Source: a bacterium (GTDB taxonomy: Bacteria > Omnitrophota > Gorgyraeia > Zapsychrales > Zapsychraceae). Taken from it: a stretch of DNA of 64,000 bases. Shown here in pieces: positions 23,263 to 31,549 of the stretch. The DNA lies in NCBI GenBank assembly GCA_030429765.1, contig JAUIER010000008.1, positions 19,403 to 83,402 of the forward strand. The letters run 5' to 3'. Below the pieces are notes generated by a model. That model ran no database searches. It was given only the letters and a program-made list of their open reading frames with translations, and was not told where the DNA came from. The first letter of the stretch is position 1. Every line of letters starts with the position of its first letter. Made by a program: the position numbers and the translations under genes.

Positions 23263-23808
23263 ATGACAGGCGCAATATTTTGTGGAGGCAAAAGTTCTCG
23301 AATGGGTTTGCCTAAAGAGGCAATCATTCTAAAATCAGGTATTCCCATGATTGAACATGTCTATAACACTCTTTCAAGTTTCTGTACGAAGATTGTATTA
23401 GTAGGAAGTTCCTCAAGTCTGCCTATCTCCTTAAAAGGTTTAGAAGAAATTAGTGATAATTATTATGATATAGGCCCTATCGGTGGTTTGGAAGCCCTTT
23501 TATCTTCCGGTATTGATCATGAATATTTAACCGTTCCATGTGACTTGGATCAATTAAGTAGTGAAGTGCTAAAGATATTGTTAGAAGCTGATGGGAGGTT
23601 GCCCATTGTTTTTCGGAATGATAACCATTTGGAACCGTTAATCGGCCGTTATACAGCCAGTATTCTTCCCATCGTCAGAGGCAAAATTATAGATAATGTG
23701 TACTCTCTAAATGCCGTTCTATCTGATACTGGATATACAGATATTACGGTTCCTAAAAATTTGAGCGTGGCTCTGAATAATGCTAATACCATAGGTGATT
23801 TTAAGTAA
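23263..23808 (+). CDS. mobA: MobA-like molybdenum cofactor guanylyltransferase
   Basis: This protein of 181 residues has the nucleotidyltransferase start TGAIFCGGKSSRMGLPKEAI (GGxSxRMGxxK with the catalytic Lys). ISDNYYDIGPIGGLEALLSS and VPCDLDQLSSEVL follow, where the Asp coordinates Mg2+. It transfers GMP from GTP to molybdopterin to make the MGD cofactor that NapA carries. It ends the maturation block tatA-MOSC-mobA. It is near the expected size of about 190 residues, with a shortened C-terminus. Confidence 0.88.
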   Translation: MTGAIFCGGKSSRMGLPKEAIILKSGIPMIEHVYNTLSSFCTKIVLVGSSSSLPISLKGLEEISDNYYDIGPIGGLEALLSSGIDHEYLTVPCDLDQLSSEVLKILLEADGRLPIVFRNDNHLEPLIGRYTASILPIVRGKIIDNVYSLNAVLSDTGYTDITVPKNLSVALNNANTIGDFK

Positions 23809-23865
23809 AAGTTTTCAGAGAAAAAATGAAAGACTATTAATTTATTCATAGACACATAAGAATTT

Positions 23866-24126
23866 ATGATATTTAATCAAATAAATAATATTCTTAAAAA
23901 ATGTCCTATGGTATGTATCATAGGAATTTCCTTAATGGTCCTTTTTATCTGTTCCATCGGATTATCATTTGCTGATGTTTTGGATGATGATCTTGTATAT
24001 GTCCCATCCCTGATTTGTTTAAAATTCAATTTTCACATCCAGATACAATCCATTCCTAAGAAAGATGTATTACATATATCTTTTTTAACCAGCGATATCC
24101 ATAATCATTCCCCTCCAGTGGCATAA
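23866..24126 (+). CDS. Small protein with one membrane segment (uncertain)
   Basis: This protein of 86 residues has a hydrophobic segment (MVCIIGISLMVLFICSIGLSF) followed by AD, as in a signal peptide or anchor. A hydrophilic part ends SDIHNHSPPVA. There is no recognisable domain. It lies 57 bp after mobA with a weak ribosome binding site. It may be a small exported protein, or a non-coding stretch that happens to be open. Confidence 0.35.
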   Translation: MIFNQINNILKKCPMVCIIGISLMVLFICSIGLSFADVLDDDLVYVPSLICLKFNFHIQIQSIPKKDVLHISFLTSDIHNHSPPVA

Positions 24127-24209
24127 TTTTTCCAATTAATTAAACTTTATTATTATAGAAACTCAAATTATTTTCTATTTAGCTTAGAAAATAAAGATTG
24201 GAGAAATTC

Positions 24210-24966
24210 ATGGAAGAGGAGAAAATACTTACAACCCAAGAGTTAGCCGATTATATGAAAGTCAATGAGAAAACGGTTATTGAATTAGCCCAAGTTGGGG
24301 AATTACCTGGATTCAAAGTCGGAGATCAGTGGCGGTTCAGCTGGACAATGATTGACCGTTATATGCAGGGACATGTTTTTGATTCGTCAGATGATGAGCT
24401 GGACTCAATTTTAAACACAAAGGAGCATTTAATTCCATTTTCAAGACTAACAGGAAAAACTCTGATAGACCTAGATTTGCATGCGGATAACAAAAAACAA
24501 GTTATTTCACAACTAGCACGATTATCTCACGCAAATCACCTAACACCATCATATGAAGGCCTTTATATAGCACTTGAGGAGAGAGCAATTACTTAGCACA
24601 GCAATCGGGCAGGGAGTTGCTATACCACACCCACGCTTTCCGGATAAGTTAACATTTAAAGAGCCGCATATTATTATCGCACGTTCTAAAGTAGGTGTAG
24701 ATTATGATGCCCCGGACAATAAGAAGGTGCACTTATTTTTTCTACCATGTGGGCAATCCCAGTTTGTTCATTTGCGGCTTGTGGCAAAAATATCTAAACT
24801 ATTGCACATTCCAAATGTAATAAAACGTTTTATGAAGGTTGAATGTGCGCAAGACATCATTCAAATCCTAATTGCCTTTGAACAACAGCATTTACTTCCT
24901 ACTAATGAAGTAAGCATGGTACAGAAAGTGATTGGGGAACAAGAAAGAAATTCAAAGGATTCATAG
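24210..24966 (+). pseudogene. HTH (excisionase-type) + PTS EIIA protein, frameshifted
   Basis: The first frame (24210-24596) begins with an excisionase/MerR-type helix-turn-helix (TTQELADYMKVNEKTVIELA, FKVGDQWRFSWTMIDRYM). It enters an EIIA-2/PtsN domain and hits a stop at 24596. The second frame continues the same domain at once: REQLLSTAIGQGVAIPHPRF, which holds the phosphorylatable His of GVAIPHP, then on to 24966. Joining them requires two extra bases in the run gaggagagag near 24573, so loss of one GA unit would explain the break. Intact versions of such HTH-EIIA proteins regulate genes in response to phosphorylation. A phase-variable or programmed shift is possible. The start is ATG 24210 after TTGGAG. 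Confidence 0.75.
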
Positions 24967-25050
24967 CATTACCTAATTTGGGTGTAAATATGAATACTTG
25001 ATAGTATATGCGATTAAATTAATTATTGAATTCAGTGCGGGGTAGAATAT

Positions 25051-25275
25051 ATGAAACCAAATTTATTTAATATTACTTGGATCGGAATTATATTACTTAT
25101 ACTTGGCGTTGTTAGCTGGATAATCGAACAAGTTTTTTACAATAAGATTGATGAAAAAGGCATTCTTCAAGAAAGTTTTTTCCTACCACTCTCATTCATT
25201 CTGGGAATAGTTGGAATTTACTTGATGACTATTGGCATTCTTAAAGGTTTTGGAAATAGGCGAGGGGCGGGTTAA
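25051..25275 (+). CDS. Small membrane protein, DUF3955-like
   Basis: This protein of 74 residues has two membrane helices (TWIGIILLILGVVSWIIEQV and a second around PLSFILGIVGIYLMTIGILKG). Between them lies NKIDEKGILQESFFLPLSF, which resembles the YvDenGvLhEsFFLPl motif that I recall for DUF3955. The function is unknown. A GGGG-type site (TGCGGGG) lies upstream. It stands alone, 34 bp before the 3' end of the convergent LysR gene. Confidence 0.6.
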   Translation: MKPNLFNITWIGIILLILGVVSWIIEQVFYNKIDEKGILQESFFLPLSFILGIVGIYLMTIGILKGFGNRRGAG

Positions 25276-25308
25276 GTGAAAAGCATACTGTGTTTGATGT
25301 AATAACGG

Positions 25309-26223
25309 TCATAGTGCTTCAGGGGAGATTTTATGTTGTTTGATGAAATCTAAGAAGTGTCTGGTTTTCTTTGGGATATATTGATTGTTTGGGTAAAGTG
25401 CATAGACTGCCGTGCTTGATATAATCGAGTCTTCTATTTTCAATTCTACCAGCTTTCCATCATTTATAAGTTCTCCAACATTCCACCTAGAGCGGACGGC
25501 AATACCAACACCTTCAACACATAATTGATTGATGATTTCACCAGAATTCACTTTGATGGGCCTGTATTTACTTATTTTTTTGAGTAATTGGCCACTGTTT
25601 TTTAGTCGATGATTAGCATGAGACTCCAAATACAATAAGGGGTGTTCTTTTAGATGGGTAAGATTACTTATTTTCTTATGCTTTTTTATGTAGGCCGGAC
25701 TGGCACAAAAGATTAATTCATTATCTTCAAGTTTAACGGCTTTTAGTGTTGAATCTGTTGGTTTATAAACTCGAATGCTAAGATCAATATTCTGTTCAAT
25801 TAAGTTTAAAATGTTGTTTGTGAGAATTAAATCCAGCTGGATATTAGGGTATTTCTTTAGAAAAAGAGGAATAAGTTTGGTTATGCGTGACTTTGCATAG
25901 GTTTCGGTAGTCGATATCCTGAGGATCCCTCCCATGGATGAGGGTTGAGAATACTGATCTGAGAAGGCTTCCATATCAGAGAGTTGGGAAAGAATCGCTT
26001 CCGCGACAGGAAGCAGCTGTTGTCCTTCCTGTGTTAGGGTAATAATCCTTGTTGTCCGTTGAAATAATGTAATATTTAGTAGTTTCTCAAGCTGACTGAT
26101 TTTCTTAGAAATCACAGAGGGTGCTACATTTAATTGAGAGGCTGCCTTTGAAAAGCTTTGTGCTTGATTTGCCTCCACGAATGCTTTGAGTAGGAATAGG
26201 TCGTTAATTTTCATAATTTCCAT
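25309..26223 (-). CDS. LysR-family transcriptional regulator
   Basis: This protein of 304 residues has the LysR winged helix at residues 8-66: LLKAFVEANQAQSFSKAASQ, then VAPSVISKKISQLEKLLN and FQRTTRIITLTQEGQQLL. A linker helix and the two-lobed effector domain follow (SSMGGILRISTTETYAKSRI onward). It is read divergently from the deacetylase-OYE genes with a 172-bp spacer, the standard arrangement for control of the neighbouring operon. Such regulators often respond to electrophiles or nitro compounds when next to an old-yellow-enzyme gene; the effector here is unknown. Confidence 0.93.
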   Translation of the reverse strand: MEIMKINDLFLLKAFVEANQAQSFSKAASQLNVAPSVISKKISQLEKLLNITLFQRTTRIITLTQEGQQLLPVAEAILSQLSDMEAFSDQYSQPSSMGGILRISTTETYAKSRITKLIPLFLKKYPNIQLDLILTNNILNLIEQNIDLSIRVYKPTDSTLKAVKLEDNELIFCASPAYIKKHKKISNLTHLKEHPLLYLESHANHRLKNSGQLLKKISKYRPIKVNSGEIINQLCVEGVGIAVRSRWNVGELINDGKLVELKIEDSIISSTAVYALYPNNQYIPKKTRHFLDFIKQHKISPEAL

Positions 26224-26395
26224 ATTAGAATAACTAATTTAAAAAATCAAGTATTTATCACTTAATGAAAATAGATTATGCTTGAATGAGTTAGAAGGCA
26301 GCAAAGGGTTTTTGTCAATTTCATTTCTTGGAGCATGGTTGCATTAGAATAGACAAGCCGTATTAAAATAATCTTTTACCACGAAAGGATTCAAA

Positions 26396-27358
26396 ATGAA
26401 TAATAGTAAAAGTATATGGAGCATTTTGCTGGGATTGATGGTTTTGTTGATATGCACAAAGGTACATGCCCAGGAAGCAATAATGAATACAAAAGAACAA
26501 AAATACTGGCCTAATGATGCCAGGCTTGTGGTGTCATTTTCCATGCAGTTTGAGACCGGAGGACAACCGGAGGGTGCGGAAAGCCCATTTTCTGGAAATC
26601 CACTTCCGAAAGGTAATCCCGACTTACCGGCTGAGAGCTGGTTTCGGTACGGAGCCAAAGAAGGGGTGTATCGTATGTTGGAATTATGGAAAAAACACGA
26701 CATTAAGGTGACTTCCCATGTTGTTGGTGAAGCTGCGGTGAAATATCCAGAGGTTGCTAAGGCTATTGCGAATGACGGGCATGAAATTGCTGCGCATGGA
26801 ATAGGTTGGAGTGATCAATGGAACATGAACTATGAGGAAGAATTGGCATTTGTAAAAGAAGGCGTAGATGTTGTTGAGAAAATTACGGGACAACGCGGTG
26901 TTGGATATAATTGCAACTGGCTAAGGCGAAGTCCAAATACATTGAAAGTTTTGCAGGAGCTGGGTTTTTTATATCACATCGATGACCTCAGTAGAGATGA
27001 ACCTTTTATAACTACGGTTCTAGGAGAAAAATTTGTGGTTATACCATACACCCTGCGTAACAATGATATTGTCAACATCGAAGGAAAAAATTGGTCGCCT
27101 GATCAATTCTTGAATCAACTGAAGATGGAATTTGATCAGCTATACAAAGAGGCTGGAAGTCAGCGGCGCATGATGTCAGTTAGTTTGCATGACCGTATTG
27201 GAGGATCACCGGCTATCGTACAAGCAGTGGATAAATTCATTCAATATGCCAAGACGCATGAAGGTGTTGTTTTTATGCGAAAAGATGCCATTGCTAATAT
27301 GATTAAAAATGATCCTAATACACCTACTGATAATTCGGAAATCATCTACAACAAATAA
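26396..27358 (+). CDS. Exported polysaccharide deacetylase (NodB/PuuE-like)
   Basis: This protein of 320 residues has a Sec signal (SILLGLMVLLICTKVHAQ). A NodB-fold domain follows: ARLVVSFSMQFETGG, YGAKEGVYRMLELW, the HxxxH metal motif in GHEIAAHGIGWSDQWNM, and SPNTLKVLQELGFLYHIDDL with ...SLHDRIGG at the end. The sequence order is closest to the PuuE/allantoinase-type branch, whose members are usually cytosolic; the signal peptide is thus a twist. The catalytic Asp usual after the first strand is not obvious. An AAAGGA site precedes the start. It is followed after 20 bp by the OYE gene, with the LysR gene divergent. Confidence 0.85.
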   Translation: MNNSKSIWSILLGLMVLLICTKVHAQEAIMNTKEQKYWPNDARLVVSFSMQFETGGQPEGAESPFSGNPLPKGNPDLPAESWFRYGAKEGVYRMLELWKKHDIKVTSHVVGEAAVKYPEVAKAIANDGHEIAAHGIGWSDQWNMNYEEELAFVKEGVDVVEKITGQRGVGYNCNWLRRSPNTLKVLQELGFLYHIDDLSRDEPFITTVLGEKFVVIPYTLRNNDIVNIEGKNWSPDQFLNQLKMEFDQLYKEAGSQRRMMSVSLHDRIGGSPAIVQAVDKFIQYAKTHEGVVFMRKDAIANMIKNDPNTPTDNSEIIYNK

Positions 27359-27378
27359 ATATAAAAAAGGGGAGTATA

Positions 27379-28476
27379 ATGAGTTCGATTTCGTTGTTTG
27401 ATGAAATAACGCTTGGAAACTTGAATCTAAAAAACCGTTTTGTGATGGCGCCTATGACGCGCTCCCGTACTACACAACCGGGGAATATTCCTAACGACAT
27501 GATGGCCGAGTACTATGCGCAACGAGCGCCGTATCCCGGTTTGATAATTACTGAAGCAACACAAATATCTGAACAAGGACAGGGGTATTCGTTCACACCT
27601 GGAATACATTCCAAAGAGCAGATTAACGGTTGGAAGAAGATTACGCATGCCGTTCATGATCAAAACGGAAGAATTTTTTTGCAGCTATGGCATGTCGGAA
27701 GGATGTCACATCCAAGTCTACATCCAGATGGTCAAACGGTTGCTCCTTCAGCGACTAATCCTGGCGCCCGTGTGTGGATTGTGGGCGATGATGGTGTTGG
27801 AAGGATGGAGGATTGTCCAACGCCTCGAGCGTTGAAAGTAGATGAAATTAAATCAATCATCAATGACTTTAGGATAGGGGCACGAAATGCTATTGAAGCC
27901 GGATTCGATGGGGTTGAAATCCATGGTGCTAATGGGTATCTTATAGATCAGTTTTTGAGGAGAACATCTAATAAGAGGACGGATACATATGGAGGAAGTA
28001 TCGAGAATAGAATTCGATTCGCCACTGAAGTCGCCGAAGTTGTTTCTAAGGAGGTTGGAGCCGAACGAACTGGCATCCGCTTAGCCCCTTTTATCAAGCA
28101 GCGGGGTATGGATGATGATCAAGCGGTGGATGCCATCTTGGTCCTGTCAAAGAGGTTGAATGATTTGGGGTTAGTCTATGTTCATTTGGCGGAAGCGGAT
28201 TGGGATGACTCTCCAGAGGTTTCCATGGATTTTCGTAGGGAGTTACGATCCAGCTACAAAGGACGAGTTATTGTTGCAGGAAATTATACAGTTTCATCTG
28301 GAGAGGAGTTACTTAACAAGAACCTAGTTGACTTAGTGGCATTTGGAAGGCCTTTTATTGCTAACCCTGACTTTCCAGAAAGAATAAGGAATCAATGGCC
28401 AATATCCGAGTATGATCTTAATAAGTTATTTGGAGGAAATGAGGAAGGGTACAGTACCTATTCACCTTATAAATAG
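27379..28476 (+). CDS. nemA: Old yellow enzyme family alkene reductase (NemA-like)
   Basis: This protein of 365 residues is a complete FMN-dependent TIM barrel of the OYE family. LFDEITLGNLNLKNRFVMAP is followed by MTRSRTT, then IFLQLWHVGRMSHP, the active-site region EIHGANGYLIDQFL with RTSNKRTDTYGGSIENRIRF, and VDLVAFGRPFIANPDFPERI. Such enzymes reduce activated alkenes, quinones, nitrate esters and N-ethylmaleimide with NAD(P)H. It follows the deacetylase in the LysR-controlled unit. A terminator and a repeat copy follow about 100 bp downstream. Confidence 0.93.
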   Translation: MSSISLFDEITLGNLNLKNRFVMAPMTRSRTTQPGNIPNDMMAEYYAQRAPYPGLIITEATQISEQGQGYSFTPGIHSKEQINGWKKITHAVHDQNGRIFLQLWHVGRMSHPSLHPDGQTVAPSATNPGARVWIVGDDGVGRMEDCPTPRALKVDEIKSIINDFRIGARNAIEAGFDGVEIHGANGYLIDQFLRRTSNKRTDTYGGSIENRIRFATEVAEVVSKEVGAERTGIRLAPFIKQRGMDDDQAVDAILVLSKRLNDLGLVYVHLAEADWDDSPEVSMDFRRELRSSYKGRVIVAGNYTVSSGEELLNKNLVDLVAFGRPFIANPDFPERIRNQWPISEYDLNKLFGGNEEGYSTYSPYK

Positions 28477-28544
28477 TCATATTGTAAAAGTATGTCGATA
28501 TGCTAAAAAATGATATTTCTTTTCATCAGTGAGAAGAGATCCAA

Positions 28545-28650
28545 TTTTTGTAATCAAATCAATCAAGGATAAATCAAACAGGGAGGTCTGTTCTTATAAG
28601 AACGGTTTGTCCTGTTTTTTAGAATTGAGTTCGCTACAGTATATTTTTGG
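28545..28650 (+). repeat. Right copy of the diverged direct repeat (spoVG 3' end plus terminator)
   Basis: ATCAATCAAGG..TAAATCAAACAGG, then the stem and TTGAGT...AGTATATTTTT, align with the spoVG copy 2 end and the flanking DNA at 13980-14080. No spoVG reading frame survives here. It closes a 14.5-kb block that holds nap, EIIA, LysR and OYE genes. Confidence 0.6.
28576..28620 (+). terminator. Hairpin terminator after the OYE gene (decayed copy)
   Basis: AAACAGG (28576-28582) pairs with CCTGTTT (28611-28617), with an inner GTTC/GAAC stem and a seven-T run at 28614-28620. Some pairs of the better copy at 14007 are lost. Confidence 0.75.
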
Positions 28651-28769
28651 GCCTCTAAAATGGGTTCAGATTCTTCTTGGTTTATTTAGAGGTATTGATC
28701 TCCTTTTGTGATTCGATTCTATCACAATAACTGGATCAAATTTTTGAAGCCAGGTCAACCCATCTAAGA

Positions 28770-28799
28770 AAGCCTTGGATATTTATCCAGGGCTTTTTC
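28770..28799 (+). terminator. Intrinsic terminator
   Basis: AAGCCTTGGAT (28770-28780) pairs over 11 bp with ATCCAGGGCTT (28785-28795), loop ATTT, followed by TTTTTC. No gene ends directly before it, so it isolates the globin promoter from upstream transcription or belongs to a lost gene. Confidence 0.8.
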
Positions 28800-28838
28800 A
28801 TGATTGCGCGAAGGCTAGGCTAAAAATCTATACATTTC

Positions 28839-28872
28839 TTGACAAATTTAATGGTATATATAAAATATACCA
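28839..28872 (+). promoter_or_regulatory. Promoter with palindromic operator for the globin operon
   Basis: TTGACA at 28839-28844 is a perfect -35 box. A TATAAA/TAAAAT -10 region lies inside a palindrome TGGTATAT-ataaa-ATATACCA (28852-28872). A repressor bound there would block polymerase. The NsrR-like Rrf2 protein encoded at 30314 is the obvious candidate, but I saw no second copy of this dyad. Confidence 0.65.
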
Positions 28873-28915
28873 ATAATTGATGGAACAAATTTAATTGTTT
28901 TAAAAAGGAGAAATT

Positions 28916-29284
28916 ATGAGTACGCTTTATGAAGATATAGGTGGGGAAGCTGCTGTTGATGCAGCGGTTGAAATATTTTATCGAAAGGTATTGGTCGATG
29001 ATCGAATTAAAAGTTTTTTTAATGATGTTGATATGGAAAAGCAGATGGCTAAGCAAAAGTCTTTTCTTACTTTTGCTTTTGGTGGTTCAAGCAAATATTC
29101 TGGTAAGAGCATGAAAGATGCTCATAGTCACCTTGTGGAAAGGGGATTAGTTGATTCTCATGTTGATGCAGTGGTTGAATTACTTGGAGAAACATTAAAA
29201 GAATTAGATGTCGCGGATGATAAGATTCAGCAAGTAGTAACGATTGCTGAAAGTGTAAGGGGTCAAGTATTGGGGAGAGAATAA
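28916..29284 (+). CDS. Group I truncated haemoglobin
   Basis: This protein of 122 residues has the trHb fold. LYEDIGGEAAVDAAVEIFYR opens it, then VLVDDRIKSFFNDVDM and QKSFLTFAFGG. The proximal haem His lies in GLVDSHVDAVVELLGETL. Group I globins of this size bind O2 and NO and, with a reductase, convert NO to nitrate. The next gene begins immediately after its stop and encodes just such a reductase, so the pair probably acts as a two-component NO dioxygenase. AAAGGAG precedes the ATG. Confidence 0.92.
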   Translation: MSTLYEDIGGEAAVDAAVEIFYRKVLVDDRIKSFFNDVDMEKQMAKQKSFLTFAFGGSSKYSGKSMKDAHSHLVERGLVDSHVDAVVELLGETLKELDVADDKIQQVVTIAESVRGQVLGRE

Positions 29285-30262
29285 ATGCCGACATTTATCT
29301 TTAAAGAACAAAAGTACCAAGCCAATGAGAATCAAACAGTCCTAGATGCTCTCATAAATAATGGTATTGAAATTCAAAATTCTTGTCGTAGTGGCGTCTG
29401 TCAATCGTGTTTGCTTAAGACGGAGAGTACAGTGGAATCTTTGGCTCAAAAAGGTTTAAAAGATACACAGAAAAAGGAAGGACTGTTTTTTTCCTGCCAA
29501 CAGACAGTGGTTGAAGGTATGGAAATATTTGAGTGTCATGAATCAAATAAAAGTTCAGTAGGAGTTATCATTGCCCAAGAGCCTCTTTCCGCGAGTGTTG
29601 TCTTGGTTAAGATTGATATTAAAGACAAATCCTTTGGTTATAATGCAGGTCAATTTATTAATCTTGTAAGAAGTGATGGGCTATGTCGGCCTTACTCTAT
29701 TGCCAATCAGTCTGGTAGAAATATAATAGAATTGCATGTTCGCCGAATACCAGGGGGAGTTATGTCTGAGTGGTTATATGGGGATGATCTTTTAGGTCAG
29801 GAAGTTAAAATCACAGGACCAATCGGCGAATGCTATTATCAAGATGTATACAGCGATCAAGACTTATTACTTGTGGGTACCGGGACTGGATTAGCCCCTT
29901 TGTGTGGTATTTTGTTAGATGCTTTGGAAAGTAATCATTCAAAGAAAATATATCTTCATCATGGAGCTCTAGATGAGGAAGGTTTGTATTATGTTGAGAA
30001 ACTTAAGAGCTTAGCAAACGAAAATCCTAACTTTGAATATATTCCAGCTGTTCTTAAGGGTGATTCTGATAAGTATAATGTAGGAAATATTGTTGATATT
30101 ATTAAAGAAGCGAAGCTTAATGTAAAGGATACTACGACCTTTATTTGTGGTGACCCAGATATTGTTAAGGCAATTAAAGAAATAGTATTTCTCAAAGGTG
30201 TTTCATCAAAAAAAATATTCAGTGATCCATTTGTGATTTCGAAAAAGACATGTTCAGTTTAG
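29285..30262 (+). CDS. 2Fe-2S/FAD/NAD(P)H oxidoreductase, likely globin reductase
   Basis: This protein of 325 residues has three modules in order. A plant-type 2Fe-2S domain (residues 1-90) has CRSGVCQSC and a fourth Cys in FFSCQQ. An FAD-binding domain carries CRPYSIANQSGRN, where RPYSIAN is the flavin motif. An NAD(P)H domain has VGTGTGLAPLCGIL and ICGDPDIVKAI. This is the phenol-hydroxylase/benzoate-dioxygenase reductase layout. The ATG directly follows the stop of the globin gene, so co-translation is expected. It probably re-reduces the globin during NO detoxification; a role as a dioxygenase reductase is less likely because no oxygenase gene is nearby. Confidence 0.88.
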   Translation: MPTFIFKEQKYQANENQTVLDALINNGIEIQNSCRSGVCQSCLLKTESTVESLAQKGLKDTQKKEGLFFSCQQTVVEGMEIFECHESNKSSVGVIIAQEPLSASVVLVKIDIKDKSFGYNAGQFINLVRSDGLCRPYSIANQSGRNIIELHVRRIPGGVMSEWLYGDDLLGQEVKITGPIGECYYQDVYSDQDLLLVGTGTGLAPLCGILLDALESNHSKKIYLHHGALDEEGLYYVEKLKSLANENPNFEYIPAVLKGDSDKYNVGNIVDIIKEAKLNVKDTTTFICGDPDIVKAIKEIVFLKGVSSKKIFSDPFVISKKTCSV

Positions 30263-30313
30263 GAAAATGCTTTCTGTTTTATTTGTTAATAAAACTTATG
30301 AGGGATATGAATT

Positions 30314-30706
30314 ATGTATTTAACTAACAAGACTGATTACAGCTTGAGAGTTGTTATTTTTCTTCTGAAAAGTTCGGATAAAAAAGTTAAAATTCAGGAG
30401 ATGTCAGATTTCTTCAAAATACCAAAGAATCATTTAAAGGTGATTGTTTCTCAATTGTCTCGCTTAAACATAATTATAACAAGTACAGGCGTTTATGGAG
30501 GCATTGAGTTAAATCCTAAGGCATTGAATATGAAGTTAGGAGAATTTGTAACAAAGATAGAGAACTTTCATATAGTTGAATGTTTTAATGAACAAGATAA
30601 TAAGTGTGTTATTTCTGGCCGATGCAAACTTAAAGGTATTCTTATAAAGGCAAATAAATCCTTTCTGGCGACTATGAATGAATCCACTTTAAGGGATTTA
30701 AAATAG
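30314..30706 (+). CDS. nsrR: NsrR-like Rrf2 regulator
   Basis: This protein of 130 residues has the Rrf2 winged helix: LTNKTDYSLRVVIFLLK, QEMSDFFKIPKNHLKVIVSQ and the wing TGVYGGIELNP. Its cluster loop is C-x7-C-x5-C followed by KLK (ECFNEQDNKCVISGRCKLK), and the second half matches NsrR (C-x5-C-R-L-K). NsrR uses a [4Fe-4S] cluster to sense NO and derepress detoxification genes. It lies 51 bp after the globin reductase, with NnrS and HPP genes downstream, so its targets are probably these genes. It differs clearly from the Rrf2 protein of the nap operon. Confidence 0.85.
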   Translation: MYLTNKTDYSLRVVIFLLKSSDKKVKIQEMSDFFKIPKNHLKVIVSQLSRLNIIITSTGVYGGIELNPKALNMKLGEFVTKIENFHIVECFNEQDNKCVISGRCKLKGILIKANKSFLATMNESTLRDLK

Positions 30707-30965
30707 ATAAACATACTGAGATTACTAGAGAATAACGGATACGTGTGAGGGGAATTTCTTATGCTTGGTTTTTTTGAGAATATAAATAGTAATCAGAAAT
30801 AATGCTTTGTACCACAAAGACAATACCAGAGAGTTTGTTAAAAAATTATAACATTGATTCCTGAGCATGCGAGTATTGCGAGAGGGTTGTAGCTATACAT
30901 TTTGTTTAGCAAAGATTCAACTTATATGAGAGACATATAAACGGATATCCTAGATAAAGATTTTC

Positions 30966-31514
30966 ATGAAATATTATTTTAGACGAATGAAAAGTAAGGG
31001 GAAATGTCCTCCAAGAGTGCCACTTAAACATATTTTATGGTCTGGGTTAGGTTCGTTTCTTGGGATTTTCTCAATAGGACTATTAGGGAGTATTTATCAA
31101 TTTTCAACAACCGAATGTTTGTTTTTAATTGGATCATTTGGGGCAACTGCTGTTCTGGTCTATGGAGCCCCATTAGCACAATTGTCGCAACCGCGTAATC
31201 TAATAGGTGGTCATGTTATATCTGCTCTCATAGGTGTTACGGTTTTTATATTATTAGGTGATTCGCAGATATTGGCTAGCGCGGTTTCTGTATCGGCATC
31301 AATAATGATTATGCATTTAACACGAACATTGCATCCGCCAGGTGGAGCGACGGCGTTGATTGCCGTAATCGGAGGCGATAAGATTCATGCATTAGGTTAT
31401 ACCTATGTGTTTATGCCTGTTTTAGCCGGAGCCTTGATAATGTTGATTGTTGCGTTAAAAATAAATAATCTTTCAACAAATTCAAACAGGCATTATCCAG
31501 TCTATTGGTACTGA
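30966..31514 (+). CDS. HPP family membrane protein
   Basis: This protein of 182 residues has four membrane helices and the family signature HPPGGATALIAVIGG. The first helix lies in HILWSGLGSFLGIFSIGLLG, then CLFLIGSFGATAVLVYGAP, SASIMIMHLTRTLHPPGGA and VFMPVLAGALIMLIVALKI. HPP proteins include a plant chloroplast nitrite transporter; bacterial members are mostly uncharacterised. Its place between the NsrR-like gene and nnrS supports a role in nitrite or NO metabolism. About 260 bp upstream carry no recognisable gene. Confidence 0.85.
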   Translation: MKYYFRRMKSKGKCPPRVPLKHILWSGLGSFLGIFSIGLLGSIYQFSTTECLFLIGSFGATAVLVYGAPLAQLSQPRNLIGGHVISALIGVTVFILLGDSQILASAVSVSASIMIMHLTRTLHPPGGATALIAVIGGDKIHALGYTYVFMPVLAGALIMLIVALKINNLSTNSNRHYPVYWY

Positions 31515-31549
31515 ACTAAAATTATTTAACGCAAATTAAGAAAAAGATT

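Noticed and set aside
28706..28727. CRP/FNR box TGTGAT...ATCACA
   Set aside because: The half-sites are separated by 8 bp instead of the spacing needed for CRP (TGTGA-N6-TCACA), and no promoter fits.
30762..30803. 13-codon frame (MLGFFENINSNQK) upstream of the HPP gene
   Set aside because: It is too short to call; it might be a leader or a gene remnant, but there is no further evidence.
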